Assembly (NCBI GenBank): GCA_023213395.1
Contig: CM041465.1
Coordinates: 212,109,741 to 212,173,740 of the forward strand
Reading direction: 5' to 3'
Source of the DNA: Cycas panzhihuaensis
Lineage: Eukaryota > Cycadophyta
Length of the DNA stretch: 64,000 nt
Shown here: positions 22,232 through 32,734 of the stretch, in pieces
Layout of the letters: every line of letters begins with the position of its first letter
Position numbering within the stretch: the stretch's first letter is position 1
Translations under genes and position numbers: made by a program
Notes under the pieces: model-generated
The model's database searches: none
What the model was told of the DNA's origin: nothing
Seen by the model: only the letters and a program-made list of their open reading frames with translations

Positions 22232-22251
22232 AGTCCCCAGTATGGTCGCCA
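22232..22251 (-). other. Primer-binding site of element B
   Basis: Read on - it is TGGCGACCATACTGGGGACT, the best-preserved copy in the window, one base from the LTR end at 22253. A and J carry decayed versions. It would pair with the 3' end of a host tRNA; which tRNA was not established. Confidence 0.85.
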
Positions 22252-22252
22252 G

Positions 22253-24792
22253 TGAAACGCTCGCTACGGGGCGGTGATCCTACGTCTAGCAAAGGGATAT
22301 AAAAGCACTACACTAACTAGGCTAGGCAGCGAGGATCTCACCTCGCAGGACGTCCGTGCGCCGGAGCGCAGGTTCGGGACTGCAAGGTGCCTGGTTGCTT
22401 CCAGGTAGCCGTGCAAGTACGGGGCCTTCCTACCCTTCGGATGACCGGGAAGGAAAGGAAAACCTCGCGCGTTGTGGCTTCTCAAGGTAATGAGAAGGCA
22501 ACGAGGGGGCAACAAATCTAACGTGCAAACGGATGTGGTGCAAGGTGTGGTGAAGAGTACAATATAATTGGGCTTTCTACGCCTATGCTATGTAAAGCGT
22601 GAAAATAGTGCAAGAAAGCAAATGCAAAGAAAATATTATTTTCCCCCTTTTTCTTTATGTTCTTTTATCCTTTCTTATCAGTTCAGGCAAATGCAAAAGA
22701 CAGAAATAGCATAAAAGGAAAACATGAAAGAAAGCGAGAGGAGTACACGGATCCTGTTCGAGTAGAAGTACGGCTAATCTCGCTAGGTTCCGCTCCCTCT
22801 TTCTCCTTTCTCCACGCATGCAACGTCGATCGACGGTGGAAAGGGGGTTCACTTACCTCCCCTTGAGCATGCGAAACTAAATGAAACGAAAGGACGAAAA
22901 AAGAAACTTGCAACTAAAGAAGAGAAATACCGTGTGAGAGCTAACCGGCAGCGGGTCCGCCTCACGCACCACTTCCACCAACGCGATCCTACAAACAAGT
23001 ATGGAAAGCACCTTCCTCTCGGAAGAGGCTACAAAATACTCCAGGAAATATATGTATATGTATGTAAACTGAAATCAACTAAACTAAATAAACTAGGCTA
23101 TGCATTAGAATGTAGCAAAAATGAAATAAGAGCGCACGAGATACTCTCACACTCCCAAATGCCACAAACACACGAAATAGAACTGAGTATAGCCTCGAGA
23201 TGGCTAACTCACCCACGAAGGACCTCCACGGAGTTCGGGAAAGAAACACCAGGTGGTAACAAGGTGGATGCGGATTACCTCAAATCGGTCGGGACGCCCT
23301 GGCCAAAGTCCCCTAGACTTCCTTGACTCGTTCCTTGAGAAAGCGTGTATGGCAAGGGAAAGAGGACAAGGAACGGAACCCTTGGGGAGAAGGACGGTAA
23401 TGGGAGGCGGAACCACTTTGCCTCCCTTGAATCCTCATGTATATGCCCTTGCCTTTGGTTGACTAAGGAAAGAGTAAAGAGGGCTTTGGAGAAAATGGAG
23501 GCTCTAAGGAAAAATCGAGAGAGTGGCTTTGATTCAAGATAGCACTACTGAGGTAGCTATGGCTAATGGTGATCACTTTCATTTAGAAGTAAAAGAGACA
23601 AAACAAGAGGAATGAATGGACTACTTGTTGGTAAAAATAAGAAAATTACAAATATGGACAAGGGATTACAAGTAAAAAGGAAAAGGAAGTGTAAGTACAA
23701 ACAAACAAGAAATTGCAAGTGAAAACTAAGGGGTACCTTGTGTAGAGAGACTAAGTATGATTTCTGCCACTTGGGACGATGTAATGGAGGCCAAACAAGG
23801 GTGGTTATGAGCATTTCTACGAGGTTCGAATGCAAGAGGCTCCCTACAAAGTTGGAGCTGTGGAGTAAACCTTTGGGGCAGCTTCTTGGTTGAAGGAGAC
23901 CCTTGAATCTCTGAGCACCTACAAAAGGGAGTAGAGCTGGCTGTGGAGAGTAGTAAGGGGCAGCAATGGCCCTGCAAAATCCACTGATGGCAGCCCGTTT
24001 CACCCTCTTCAGTTGCTGTGCATGAAGTTGTTTTCTGTGTGTTTTCCTGTGTGCAGTCCTTTGGAAAATTCTCTTGGAAGTTTGAAAAATAGGTAAAAAG
24101 TCCTGGAAATGGGGAGGAAAATTCCCTTTATCCCCATTCACGATGGGTGAACATTGGGGATGTCGTGCGTCTCAATCGAATGAAGCCACGTGGCGGTTTC
24201 GTGAAAAAGTGGAAGCGTCGCGTGGTTCTCTTTTAAATTTCAAGCGATGTCTGTGGCAAACTCTGCGGTACCATCGCAAACTTCTGTGATCGCTTAGTTT
24301 CTTGTGGTATTAGCCCGAAATTAAAAAAAAGAAAAAAACAAGCGACAAAATCGGGTTTTGAGTCAAAACAGAAGCTAATCATGAGTCAAATCAGTTAAGG
24401 GAAGGCCTAGGCAGTGGGCAAGTACCCAAAACGACCCAAAAAGTCCTAACTAAGGATCGAGTTTGACTTAGAAAGGATGGCAACACAGACGACATGTCGT
24501 GGCATGAGCAAATAAAGCGGAAACAATCCCGAAAGCTGTGGAGACACCATGGGTGGTCATCGCCATACGGTATAACATTCACCGAGGAATGGCCTGCGTG
24601 AGTCGTCATAGGTCAAGGCGTCTTAGTTAGGCACATGCATTATGAGCAAGCAGACAAGCAATGCGTGCAGGCAGGCATATGTCAAACAAACTACTCTAAA
24701 TAACCTGAATCAAAGCAAGGCAAGGAACGTAAGAAAATATACGAACAAACTGTATCGACATGTCTCGAGTCCATTCCAGTAGCTAGGAAACA
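22253..24792 (-). repeat. Element B 5' LTR
   Basis: About 2540 bp. Read on -, it starts TGTTTCCTAGC (24792) and ends GCGAGCGTTTCA (22253). Shared blocks with the LTRs of A include GCCACGTGG next to the hairpin site (about 24180-24200) and the end sequence. Overall it is well diverged from A's LTRs, so A and B are different subfamilies or old copies. The direct neighbour on the right is element D. Confidence 0.8.
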
Positions 24793-24837
24793 AGGTCCTT
24801 TAAAGGGGTCCTCCTATAATTCCTTGCTCTCATGGAG
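24793..24837 (+). pseudogene. Element D integrase, left fragment
   Basis: These 45 bases read RSFKGVLL, stop, FLALME, matching KRSFDGVLLYCV in A (8128-8163). Removing C and one copy of TGGAG joins it in frame to THKVLHECHDGIY at 31688. It is all that remains of D between the insertion sites of B and C. Confidence 0.75.
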
Positions 24838-26062
24838 TGATCCCAAAATAGAGCTTAATTGGTGAAGAAGTCAATTATCAACCTTTTCTCCAAAACAAAA
24901 TGAGCCCACAAAAGGAAATTCTACACCAAATCATTTATTCTTGACATTGCTCCAAAAGTATGAGCATTAGACTTTTATTAAACTATAAAAATCTCCATTT
25001 AATGGTGGAGAAAACAACTAGCAAAAGAATGGTCAAATTATAAGGAATAAATGATACAATTATACCACAAGGAGGACTCCAACCCTCCAGAATGCTTCTC
25101 CAAGGATGCTTCCCAAGTCAAGTGCCTTTCACCTTCAAGAACCAACTCTCTAGCCTATAATAGGGCTCAATTTATAGAAATAAACCCAAATTGCATGTTT
25201 AACAAGTGGCAATCATGTAAGTATAACCATTAACCACTAGAATGCATATTGTCCAAGTGGCTTTCATGCAATTCTTAAAAAGTTTTAGATTGTAACTAAC
25301 CTTAATGGACTCCAATTCGGCTCAAATTTGGTACACATATAGGAACAATGTCCCTCCATTTCCTCAAAATTTTACCTCATTTGGATGTCATTTGCTTACA
25401 TTTTTATTTATTTAATGATAATATGTATTTATTGTTTTTACGCTACTGTGGGATTAATTTTATGCAAAACAAGGCTTCAACTTGTGGCTTATAACTAACC
25501 TTAATGAGACTCTAATTTATCTCAAATTTGGTACACATATAGGAACACATGTCCCCTCTGTTTGCTAAAAATTTTAGCTCATTTTGATATCATTTGGCTA
25601 AAGTTTTATTCATTTAATGATAATATGTATTTGTTATTTTTCTGCTAGCTGTGGGATTAATTTTATGTAAAACAAGGCTTGAGCTTCTGACTTGTAACTA
25701 AACTTAACGGACTCCAATTTGGCTAAACTTTGGTACACATATAGGAACTTATGTTTCCTCCTCTTCTTCAAAATTTGAGCTCATTGAGATGTCATTTGCC
25801 TACTTTTTATTCATTTAAGAATAATATGTATTTGCTATTTTTCTTCTAGTTGTGGGATTAATTTTATGCAAAACAAGGATTGAACTCTAACCAAATGATA
25901 TTTTCTGAACCTCACCTTTTGCACACATATAGTGCGATGTGTCTTCTTCCTTTACACAAAATTTCATATAATTTTGATACCATTTGGCTATATCTCTTTC
26001 GATTATGCCAATGCCTAGAATTTTCTCGTATCTTGTAAACATATGGTAGATCCTCTGAATCA
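24838..26062 (-). repeat. Element C 3' LTR (left, 1225 bp)
   Basis: It begins TGATCCC and ends GAATCA on +. It differs from the right LTR mainly by an extra unit of about 196-200 bp (see tandem repeat). The boundary is fixed by the target duplication on the left and by alignment with the right LTR. Confidence 0.9.
25293..25885. repeat. Three ~200-bp tandem units inside element C left LTR
   Basis: Units begin at about 25293, 25492 and 25695, each starting TAACTAAxCTTAA and containing TTTGGTACACATATAGGAAC, TCATTTAATGATAATATG and GTGGGATTAATTTTATG. The period is 199-203 bp. The right LTR has two units, which accounts for its 196-bp shorter length. Confidence 0.9.
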
Positions 26063-26080
26063 TGCATGCCCTTCCTTGGA
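26063..26080 (-). other. Polypurine-tract region of element C
   Basis: Read on -, CCAAGGAAGGGCATGCA precedes the left LTR start TGATTC. A purine-rich stretch here would prime plus-strand synthesis. It is short and interrupted, so the call rests mainly on position. Confidence 0.5.
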
Positions 26081-27480
26081 AAATAGCCAACTCTGTTTGG
26101 CTTAGAATTGGAGATGGGGAAGTGTTGTTCTCCTTCTTGCCTACTAAACCACTTGGCCTTACTAGGCAATTGTCCTGCTACTCCAATCCTAAAAGATTCA
26201 TGTGTCTTATATCTTGTTTTGGTAGATTTTCTCTCCAAGATACAATCTTCCTTGAGAGGCTCCTCACTTTCCAAAGTGAACGGTCCATTCCTCATCTAGC
26301 ATGGAGGGCTCAAAGAGTTTTAATTATTCATCATTTACTACTGAATATATTTACATATAAGGTAGAAAATCAGGTTGAAAAGCATTGCCACCTACTTTTC
26401 TCAAAATCTTGAATGGTCCATACCTTATAGGTTTGAGTTTCTTGCCTTCTCCTTTTAACCTCTCCTTGCTCAAGTATAACCATACTAAATCTCCTTCTTG
26501 AAAAGTACACTCTTGCCTATACTTGTCATGTCTTTCCTTATACTTTTTTTGAGTCCTTAGAAGTTGATCATGTACTTCTTTGTGGACTCTCTAGATCTTC
26601 TCCAAGTATCTTAAAAGCCTTGTCATGCTCCTTCTCTTTGACGGATCCTTCCTTAGCTTGTATGGAAAACTCTAAGTCAAATGGACTTTGAGGCAAGTAT
26701 CCCAAACAAACTTCAAAAGTTCTTTAGAGTGTGATGTATGCATTGCTCTATTAAATGCAAATTGTAGAAAAGCTAATGATTCATCCCAAGTCTTTGGATG
26801 CTTGGAATTATATCCCCTCAATAAATGTACCAAAGTTCTATTCACTACTTTGGTTTATCCATCTATTTGAGGATGAAAACTTGTACTCCTCTTTAATGTG
26901 TTATCCATCATCTCCCATAGTAACTTCCAAAATAATGAAAGGAATTGAGTGTCCCGATGCGAAATGATGGAAGAAGGCAAGCCAAAATTCTTTCATACAT
27001 GCTCAAAGAATAACTTCGACTACTCACATTCTGTGATTGTCTTCTTACAAGGTATTAGACATATCATTTTACTGAACCTATCTACAACAACAAAGATATA
27101 ATCATGTACCTTCCTAGTCATGGGAAGTCCCCCTAAGAAATCAATGGAGATACTTTCCTAAGGTCTAGTGGGAATAGGAAGTGGTGTATACAATCCTAAT
27201 TTTCTAGAAGAAGGCTTAGAAGTATTACACATTACACATCCTTTTACATTTTTTACATCATTTTGCATATTTGGCCATATAACATATCTTCTCAAGTTTT
27301 CTAAAGTCTTCTCTATACCAAAGTGACCAACTACTTTAGAAGTATGGGCTTCTCTAAGCCACTTGATCTTGTCTCCTTTTGATGGAACATAGAGTTGCTC
27401 CCTTTTGAAAAGTAGACCATCCTTCTAAGCAAGTTGGAAGGTCTTCCTTTACTAGGTTCTCTAATTCTTTCTTTAAAGCT
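26081..27480 (-). pseudogene. Element C integrase and C-terminal tail remnant
   Basis: On -, the reading from 27470 leftward gives LLFKREQLYVPS, HTSKVVGHFG (zinc-binding His pair), [19 protein letters not shown] (first catalytic Asp), [19 protein letters not shown] (second Asp region) and TSFHPQIDG. The C-terminal domain (FQEGDLVWLYLSKERLKGEG, YGPFKIL) is at about 26410-26510. The tail LPSKAKWFSRQEGEQHFP (about 26110-26165) resembles chromovirus C-termini, but a chromodomain could not be confirmed. There are several stops, for example at 27000-27030. Confidence 0.8.
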
Positions 27481-28830
27481 TCTTCTTCATGGTACAAGTC
27501 TTTATACTATTCATCATGCATTGACTCTACCTGCAAACTCATAAGAGAACTACAAACAAAAATAGAAGAAGAAGAAGTGGAACAAGGTAGTCTCGATAAT
27601 ATATCATTAATTTTGTTAGTAGACCCCTTTTTATACTTAATTATAATATTGAATTACTGTAAATAACTCATCTACTTCATGTGTCTTGCTTGTTGTAATT
27701 TATTTTAGGTTTATAAAAATTGAAGAGACTTATGATTAGTATGAACTACAACCTCTTTTCCAAGTAAGCAGGACCTCCAATACTTGCATGCTTGATGTAG
27801 TGCAAATATTTCTTAATCATATGTTGGATAGGTTTTCACTTGAGGGGTGAAGACTTCTGAATGGTAAGCAATAGGCTTCCTATCTTAAATAAGGATAGCT
27901 CCCATTGCATTTCCACTTGCATTAACTTCTACTTTAAAAGGCCTTTGCAAATTTGGCATTGCCAAAACCAGTGCTTCACAAATTTTCTTCTTTAAAAGAA
28001 GAAAAGCTTCTTCCTCCTTGGAACCCCAAGTAAACTTTTTACTAGATTTTGTCAATCCATGTAGAGGTACTGCAACCTATGAGAAATGAAAAATAAACTT
28101 TCTCAAGTATTGACAAGCTCCTAAAAAACTTCTCACCTCTATGATGTTTGTTGGCCTAGGCCATTTAAGGATGGCTTGAGTCTTGAGTGGATCGATGCTC
28201 AACTTTCCTCCTCCAACCACAAAGCCTAAGAAGATCAAGTTCTCCTTACCAAATTCACACTTCTTCACATTAAGCTTCAAATGATGCATAGCCATAGTCT
28301 TTAAAACTTCTTCTATGTCTTTCAAATGTTCCTCCCATGTATTGTTGAAAATCAAAATGTCATTAAGATAGACAACAACAAAATTATCCAAGTAAGGCCT
28401 TAACATTTCATTCATTAGCCCCATGAATGTTACAGAGCATTACACAATCCGAAAGGCATAACCATCCATTCAAAGAGTCATTGCTTTGTTTTGAAGGCTG
28501 TCTTCCATGTGTCCTCCTCCTTGACCCTAACTTGGTGATAACCACTTTTCAAATCCAACTTAGTAAAATAATAAGCATGTTGAATTTGATCAAGCAAATC
28601 ATCTATGTGAGGCAAAGGGTAGCGATTTTTAATTGTAATTTTATTCAAAGCACGAAAGTCTATACATATTCTCCATCCTCTATCCTTCTTAGGCACCAAA
28701 ACAATTGGTGACCCACAAGGTGAACATGAAGGTCTTATGACCCCTTGATCAAGCAACTCCTCAACTTGCCTCTTTATCTCATTATTCTCTACAATGGAGT
28801 GCCTATACAAAGTAACATTAGGCAATGGCG
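27481..28830 (-). pseudogene. Element C reverse transcriptase and RNase H remnant
   Basis: RT is open at 28478-28825 (IVENNEIKRQVEELLDQGVI, SPIVLVPKKDRGW, YYFTKLDLKSGYHQVRVKEE) and 28077-28424. The catalytic YLDD is YLND (28359-28370), a G-to-A change. RNase H follows to about 27680 (RPFKVEVNASGNAMGAIL, LHQACKYWRSCLLGKEVVVH) with stops. The frame break between the two RT parts is at 28425-28477. Confidence 0.88.
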
Positions 28831-29480
28831 CATCTCCTACAAGAGTGATTTCATGCTTTATCTTCTCTTTGGTGGTAGCTCATCAACATGTTGAAATAGA
28901 ATATCATACCTTGTCTTTAACTCCTCAATTTGTTGCATTTGTTTAGGTGATATAAGAAGAGTGTGAGTAGAAGGACCTTCTTCATCTCCTCGGCTCTTCT
29001 TTTCTCCTTACCATTAAGATGATGAATTTACCACATGTATTGATCATCCTTTTTGCTTGAGTGGCTGAAATTAATGCTATCTTATCCAAGTGCTTCTTTG
29101 TGGCCTTTATGATGAAGCCCTTGTTATCCTTCATCAATCGATACTTTCTCTCCCTTCGATAGAAGAGTGCATCTCGATCCCACAAGTAGGGACTCCCAAG
29201 AGCAACATGGCATACATCTAATAGCACCACATCACATATTACTTTATCAACAAAATCATTAGTGATGGAAGATTTAAGTGTACATTACTTTGATATTTGC
29301 ATTTCCACATCTTTATGGATCCAACCAAGAGGATATGGGTGAGGGTGAGGAGTAGTTCTGAACCCAATGCTCTTTACCAAACTTTCTCGAGATCAAATTC
29401 TTTTAACTCCTGGATCTATAATGGCACCAATAATATTGTTTCCTACTTGAAGCTTCAAGTGAAATAATTCCTCCTTGTAG
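28831..29480 (-). pseudogene. Element C protease region remnant
   Basis: On -, IIGAIIDPGVKR (about 29400) is a decayed active site (D-P-G for D-[ST]-G), and CDVVLLDVCHVALGSPYLWD at 29180-29240 matches the flap and C-terminal part of chromovirus proteases, followed by a linker to RT. Stops interrupt it at about 29270-29400. Confidence 0.7.
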
Positions 29481-30600
29481 CATCATCTCCATAATTTGTA
29501 AGTAGAGTAATCTTCTCTTCTTCTCCTTCACTTTGAATCTCCACCTCAGAAAGTAGTGCTTTCCCTTTTTCCTTCTTTCTTAATTCCATATCCTTGATAT
29601 GCTTTGGCTTTAGCTTTGGATGCAACTTCTAACACTTTGTTGTAATATGACCACTAATATCACAATGCCCATAATAGTTACAACTTTTAACAAAATTAGT
29701 TCTTTTCTTCTTTCCTTCTTGCCTTTTAGATGAGTGCAATTTAGGATTCTTTTCATACTTATTAGAAGTAAAAGTAGAATCTTTAGACATGAATGTAGAT
29801 TTCTTGCTTTTACTTTCTATTGCCATAGTTATTCTACTTACTTCTCCAATGGATTGAACCTTAAAAGCCTTAGTTCCTTCCTTATGTATTCATGTAATCC
29901 TCCAATGGATTTCATAAGAGTGATATGTTCATCAATATTTATGCCAAGTAGCATTCCATGCCTAAAAATAAAGAAGTATGGTCTTGGACACATACACCTC
30001 TCCCTTATCATAAATATTGCTAAGTGACCCATTGGTCTTCCTCATGACCTATGGGGTAGTATTGCTTCTTTATTATTTTCTTAAAATCCATCCATGAAAA
30101 GAAGATACACATGAGTCTTCAAATATGCATCCCACCATGTTAATGCATGTTTACACAACTTGAGCCTAGCAAATGAAAGCTTTTGAGCATTACTATAAGC
30201 ATAAATTATGAAGTAGGTTTCAAGTTAATCCAACCAATGGTCCAACTTTTCAGATTTACCTCTCTATCATAAGTTGGAATATCTAACTTTGCCTCTACCT
30301 TGAAGGGTTGATGAGATGAAGTACCTTTACTTTCTTCAAATGAGTGTTTTATGGTCTCCTCCTTTTCTTCTTCATGGTTTTGGTCATATGTGGAGCCTCC
30401 TTTAACTTCCTTCTCTTTGCCTTTTAACTAGAGGTAGAAGTTGGGTCATCATTTGCATCAAGACTTCTATGTTCTTCTCAAGCTTTTCAAATCTAATTTC
30501 TCCATCTTCTTTTTTAGCCATGGTGCTTGGATTCTTTCTTTGTCTTCTTGGTGATTGCAACACAAGAAAAGCTTCACCTTTCTCCTTGTATCCTTTCCTT
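29481..30600 (-). pseudogene. Element C gag remnant
   Basis: The zinc knuckle region is at about 29626-29690 (CNYYGHCDISGHITTKCW, from a C-x2-C-x4-H-x4-C knuckle). Upstream on -, 29838-30032 is open (ERCMCPRPYFF and KELRLLRF), and 30060-30480 holds broken Gag sequence ending in a coiled, charged N-terminal part. The start codon is not certain. Confidence 0.65.
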
Positions 30601-30629
30601 GTTTATACCATTAAAGTCCCTACAACAAA

Positions 30630-30649
30630 GATCACATACTCGATACCAA
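30630..30649 (-). other. Primer-binding site of element C
   Basis: On -, TTTGGTATCGAGTATGTG follows the right LTR after a few bases. It resembles TGGTATCAGAGC, the tRNA-iMet complement used by many plant LTR elements, with a few changes. Confidence 0.65.
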
Positions 30650-30653
30650 AATA

Positions 30654-31682
30654 TGATCCTAAAATAGAGCTTAATTGGTGAAGAAGTCAATTATCAAACT
30701 TTTCTCCTTGAGATCCTGGGAGTTAGTGTAGAAATCCTAATAATATCAAAATAAAATGATCCCACAAAAGAAATTCTATACCAAATCATTTATTCTTGAC
30801 ATTGCTCTAAAAGTATGAAGAGTAATACTTTTATTAAACTATGAAAATCTTCATTTAATGGTGGAGAAATCAACTAGCAAAAGAATGGTTAAATTATAAG
30901 GAATAAATGATATAATTACTCCAAGAATGCTTCCCAAGTAAAGTACCTTTCACCTCTAAGAACCACCTCTTTAACCTGTAATAGGGCTCAATTTATAGAA
31001 AGAAACTAAAATTGCATATTTAACAAGTGGCAATCATGCAAGTATAACCACTAACCACCAGAATGCATGTTGTCCAAGTGGCCTTCATGCAATTCATAAA
31101 TGTTGTAGCTTGTAGTTGATCTTAATAGACTCTAATTCTTCTTAAATTTGGTATACATATAGGAACATACATCCCTCTGTTTCCTTAAAATTTTAGCTCA
31201 TTTGGATGTCATTTACCTATATTTTTATTAATTTAATGATAATATGTATTTGCTATTTTTCTGCTGGCTGTGGGATCAATTTCATGCAAACTAAGGCTTT
31301 AACTTGTGACTTATAACTGACCTTAACAAACTCTAATTCAGCTAAAATTTAGTACAAATATAGGAACATATGTCCCCTCCTCTTAGTCAAAATTTTATCT
31401 CATTTGAATGTCATTTGCCTATATATTTATTCATTTAATGATAATATGTATTTATTATTTTTCTGCTAGCTGTGGGATTAATTTTATGAAAAACAAGGCT
31501 TGAACTCTAATCAAATGATATTTTCTGAATCCCACCTTTTGTAAACATATAGTTGAATGTGTCTTATTCCTTTACATAAAATGTCATATAATTTTGATAC
31601 CATTTGGCCATATCTCTTTCAGTTATTCCAATGCCTAGCATTTTCTACATCCTGTAAACATATGGTAGATCCTCTTGGATCA
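30654..31682 (-). repeat. Element C 5' LTR (right, 1029 bp)
   Basis: It starts TGATCCT and ends TGGATCA, followed by the target duplication TGGAG. It holds two ~200-bp internal units, beginning at about 31113 and 31314. Confidence 0.9.
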
Positions 31683-32734
31683 TGGAGACTCACAAGGTCC
31701 TTCATGAGTGCCATGATGGGATTTATAGGGGTTATTTCAAAGGATAATCTATGGCTCAAAGGAGAATCTATCTGGGTTTCTTTTAGCCCACCTTATTTAG
31801 AGATACTCATGCATATATTCAAAGGTGTGAGAAATGCCAAATACATTCACATGCTATTTGTAGGCCTTCTAAGGTCATTTATACTATCATATCACCATGG
31901 ATCTTCTCCTAATAGGGATTGGATTTGATTGGACTATTACACCCCCATCATTTACATAATATAAATTCATTATTATTGCCATTGAGTACCTCATTAAGTA
32001 GGTTGAGGCAATCTCTTTATCCTCTACCACACATAAAGTTATAACTACATTTATCTTTTAGCATATTATTTACCAATTTAGGATTCCCAACATCTTGATC
32101 ATAGATAATGGAACCCTATTATATAATAGATGAACTATGTGACACATACGACATCCTTGTACTATCCATAAGCTAATGGGTAAATAGAAGTATTTAACAA
32201 AACCCTAGTCTTTATACTAAAGAAGACAGTGTCCTAGTTCCAATGGGACTAGAACACCCAACTCTATAATGCACTTTGGGTCTATTGTATATCTATTCAA
32301 ATAGTTACAAGTATAACACCCTTCTCCCTTATGCATGGATCAAAGATAGTCCTTTCACTTGAACTAGAAGTCCCTTCACTTAGAGTGTCCCTAAAAGGGT
32401 ATATAGATAAAGAGTGACGTTAATGAGCATGCCTACTTAATTTAGAGGCCATAGATGAGACCCATATTTTGGCCTACTAATGAAAACTTGATTCTAAAGC
32501 CAAGGCTAAAGTCTTGTATGACAAGCATGTGAGACCTCATAAATTTACACCTAGGGATAAAATTGTTAAACTTAAATACCTACATGATTAACTATATAAA
32601 TTTGCATCTAAGTGGGTTGGGTCATTTTGGGTACTTAAGGATCTTCCTAATGGTGCTTATGATATCACTAACTTTAATGGGCTTAAATTTAAGAAGTTGA
32701 TCAATGGCCAATTCCTTAAGAAACGCTACATTTG
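31683..32734 (+). pseudogene. Element D integrase, right part
   Basis: This is the continuation of 24793-24837. It reads HKVLHECHDGIY (31697-31732), zinc-binding wording (THAYIQRCEKCQ-like at 31808-31850), FSNRDWIGLD-like near 31905, KWAEAI-like at about 32000 (decayed), LIIDNGT at 32095-32115, QANG at 32170 (with TAA in front) and the C-terminal block RHVRPHKFTP, KYLHD and GAYDITNFNGLKFKKLING at about 32520-32710, ending FLKKRYI and TGA (32734). It matches A and B integrase but is far more decayed and AT-rich, so D is the oldest Tat copy in the left half. Confidence 0.8.

Larger units (their letters stand above)
12924..24792 (-). mobile_element. Element B: Tat/Ogre-type Ty3/gypsy element lacking its 3' LTR
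   Basis: Element B is read leftward: LTR (24792 to 22253), one base, primer site (22251-22232), gag, protease, RT/RNase H, integrase ending near 15530, spacer, then the antisense-gene region to 12924. It is the same family as A: LTR ends, primer site, motif wording and the antisense region all agree. The 3' LTR expected left of 12924 is replaced by the + strand 3' LTR of A. The right end abuts element D, whose AGGTC (24793-24797) should be the target duplication; its partner is not in the window. Confidence 0.85.
24838..31682 (-). mobile_element. Element C: chromovirus-like Ty3/gypsy element
   Basis: LTRs at 24838-26062 and 30654-31682 start TG and end CA, and are flanked by perfect TGGAG duplications at 24833-24837 and 31683-31687. 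Read on -, the order is LTR, primer site, gag, protease, RT, RNase H, integrase, LTR. RT wording (SPIVLVPKKD, FRALNKITIKNRYPLP, VRSFLGACQYLRKF) and the tRNA-iMet-type primer site point to chromoviruses (Reina/CRM/Tekay side). It sits inside the integrase gene of D. All genes carry stops; the RT catalytic motif is changed to YLND. Confidence 0.9.

Noticed and set aside
25293-25885. Direct repeats considered as a CRISPR array
   Set aside because: Units are about 200 bp, contiguous without unique spacers, inside an LTR of a plant retroelement.
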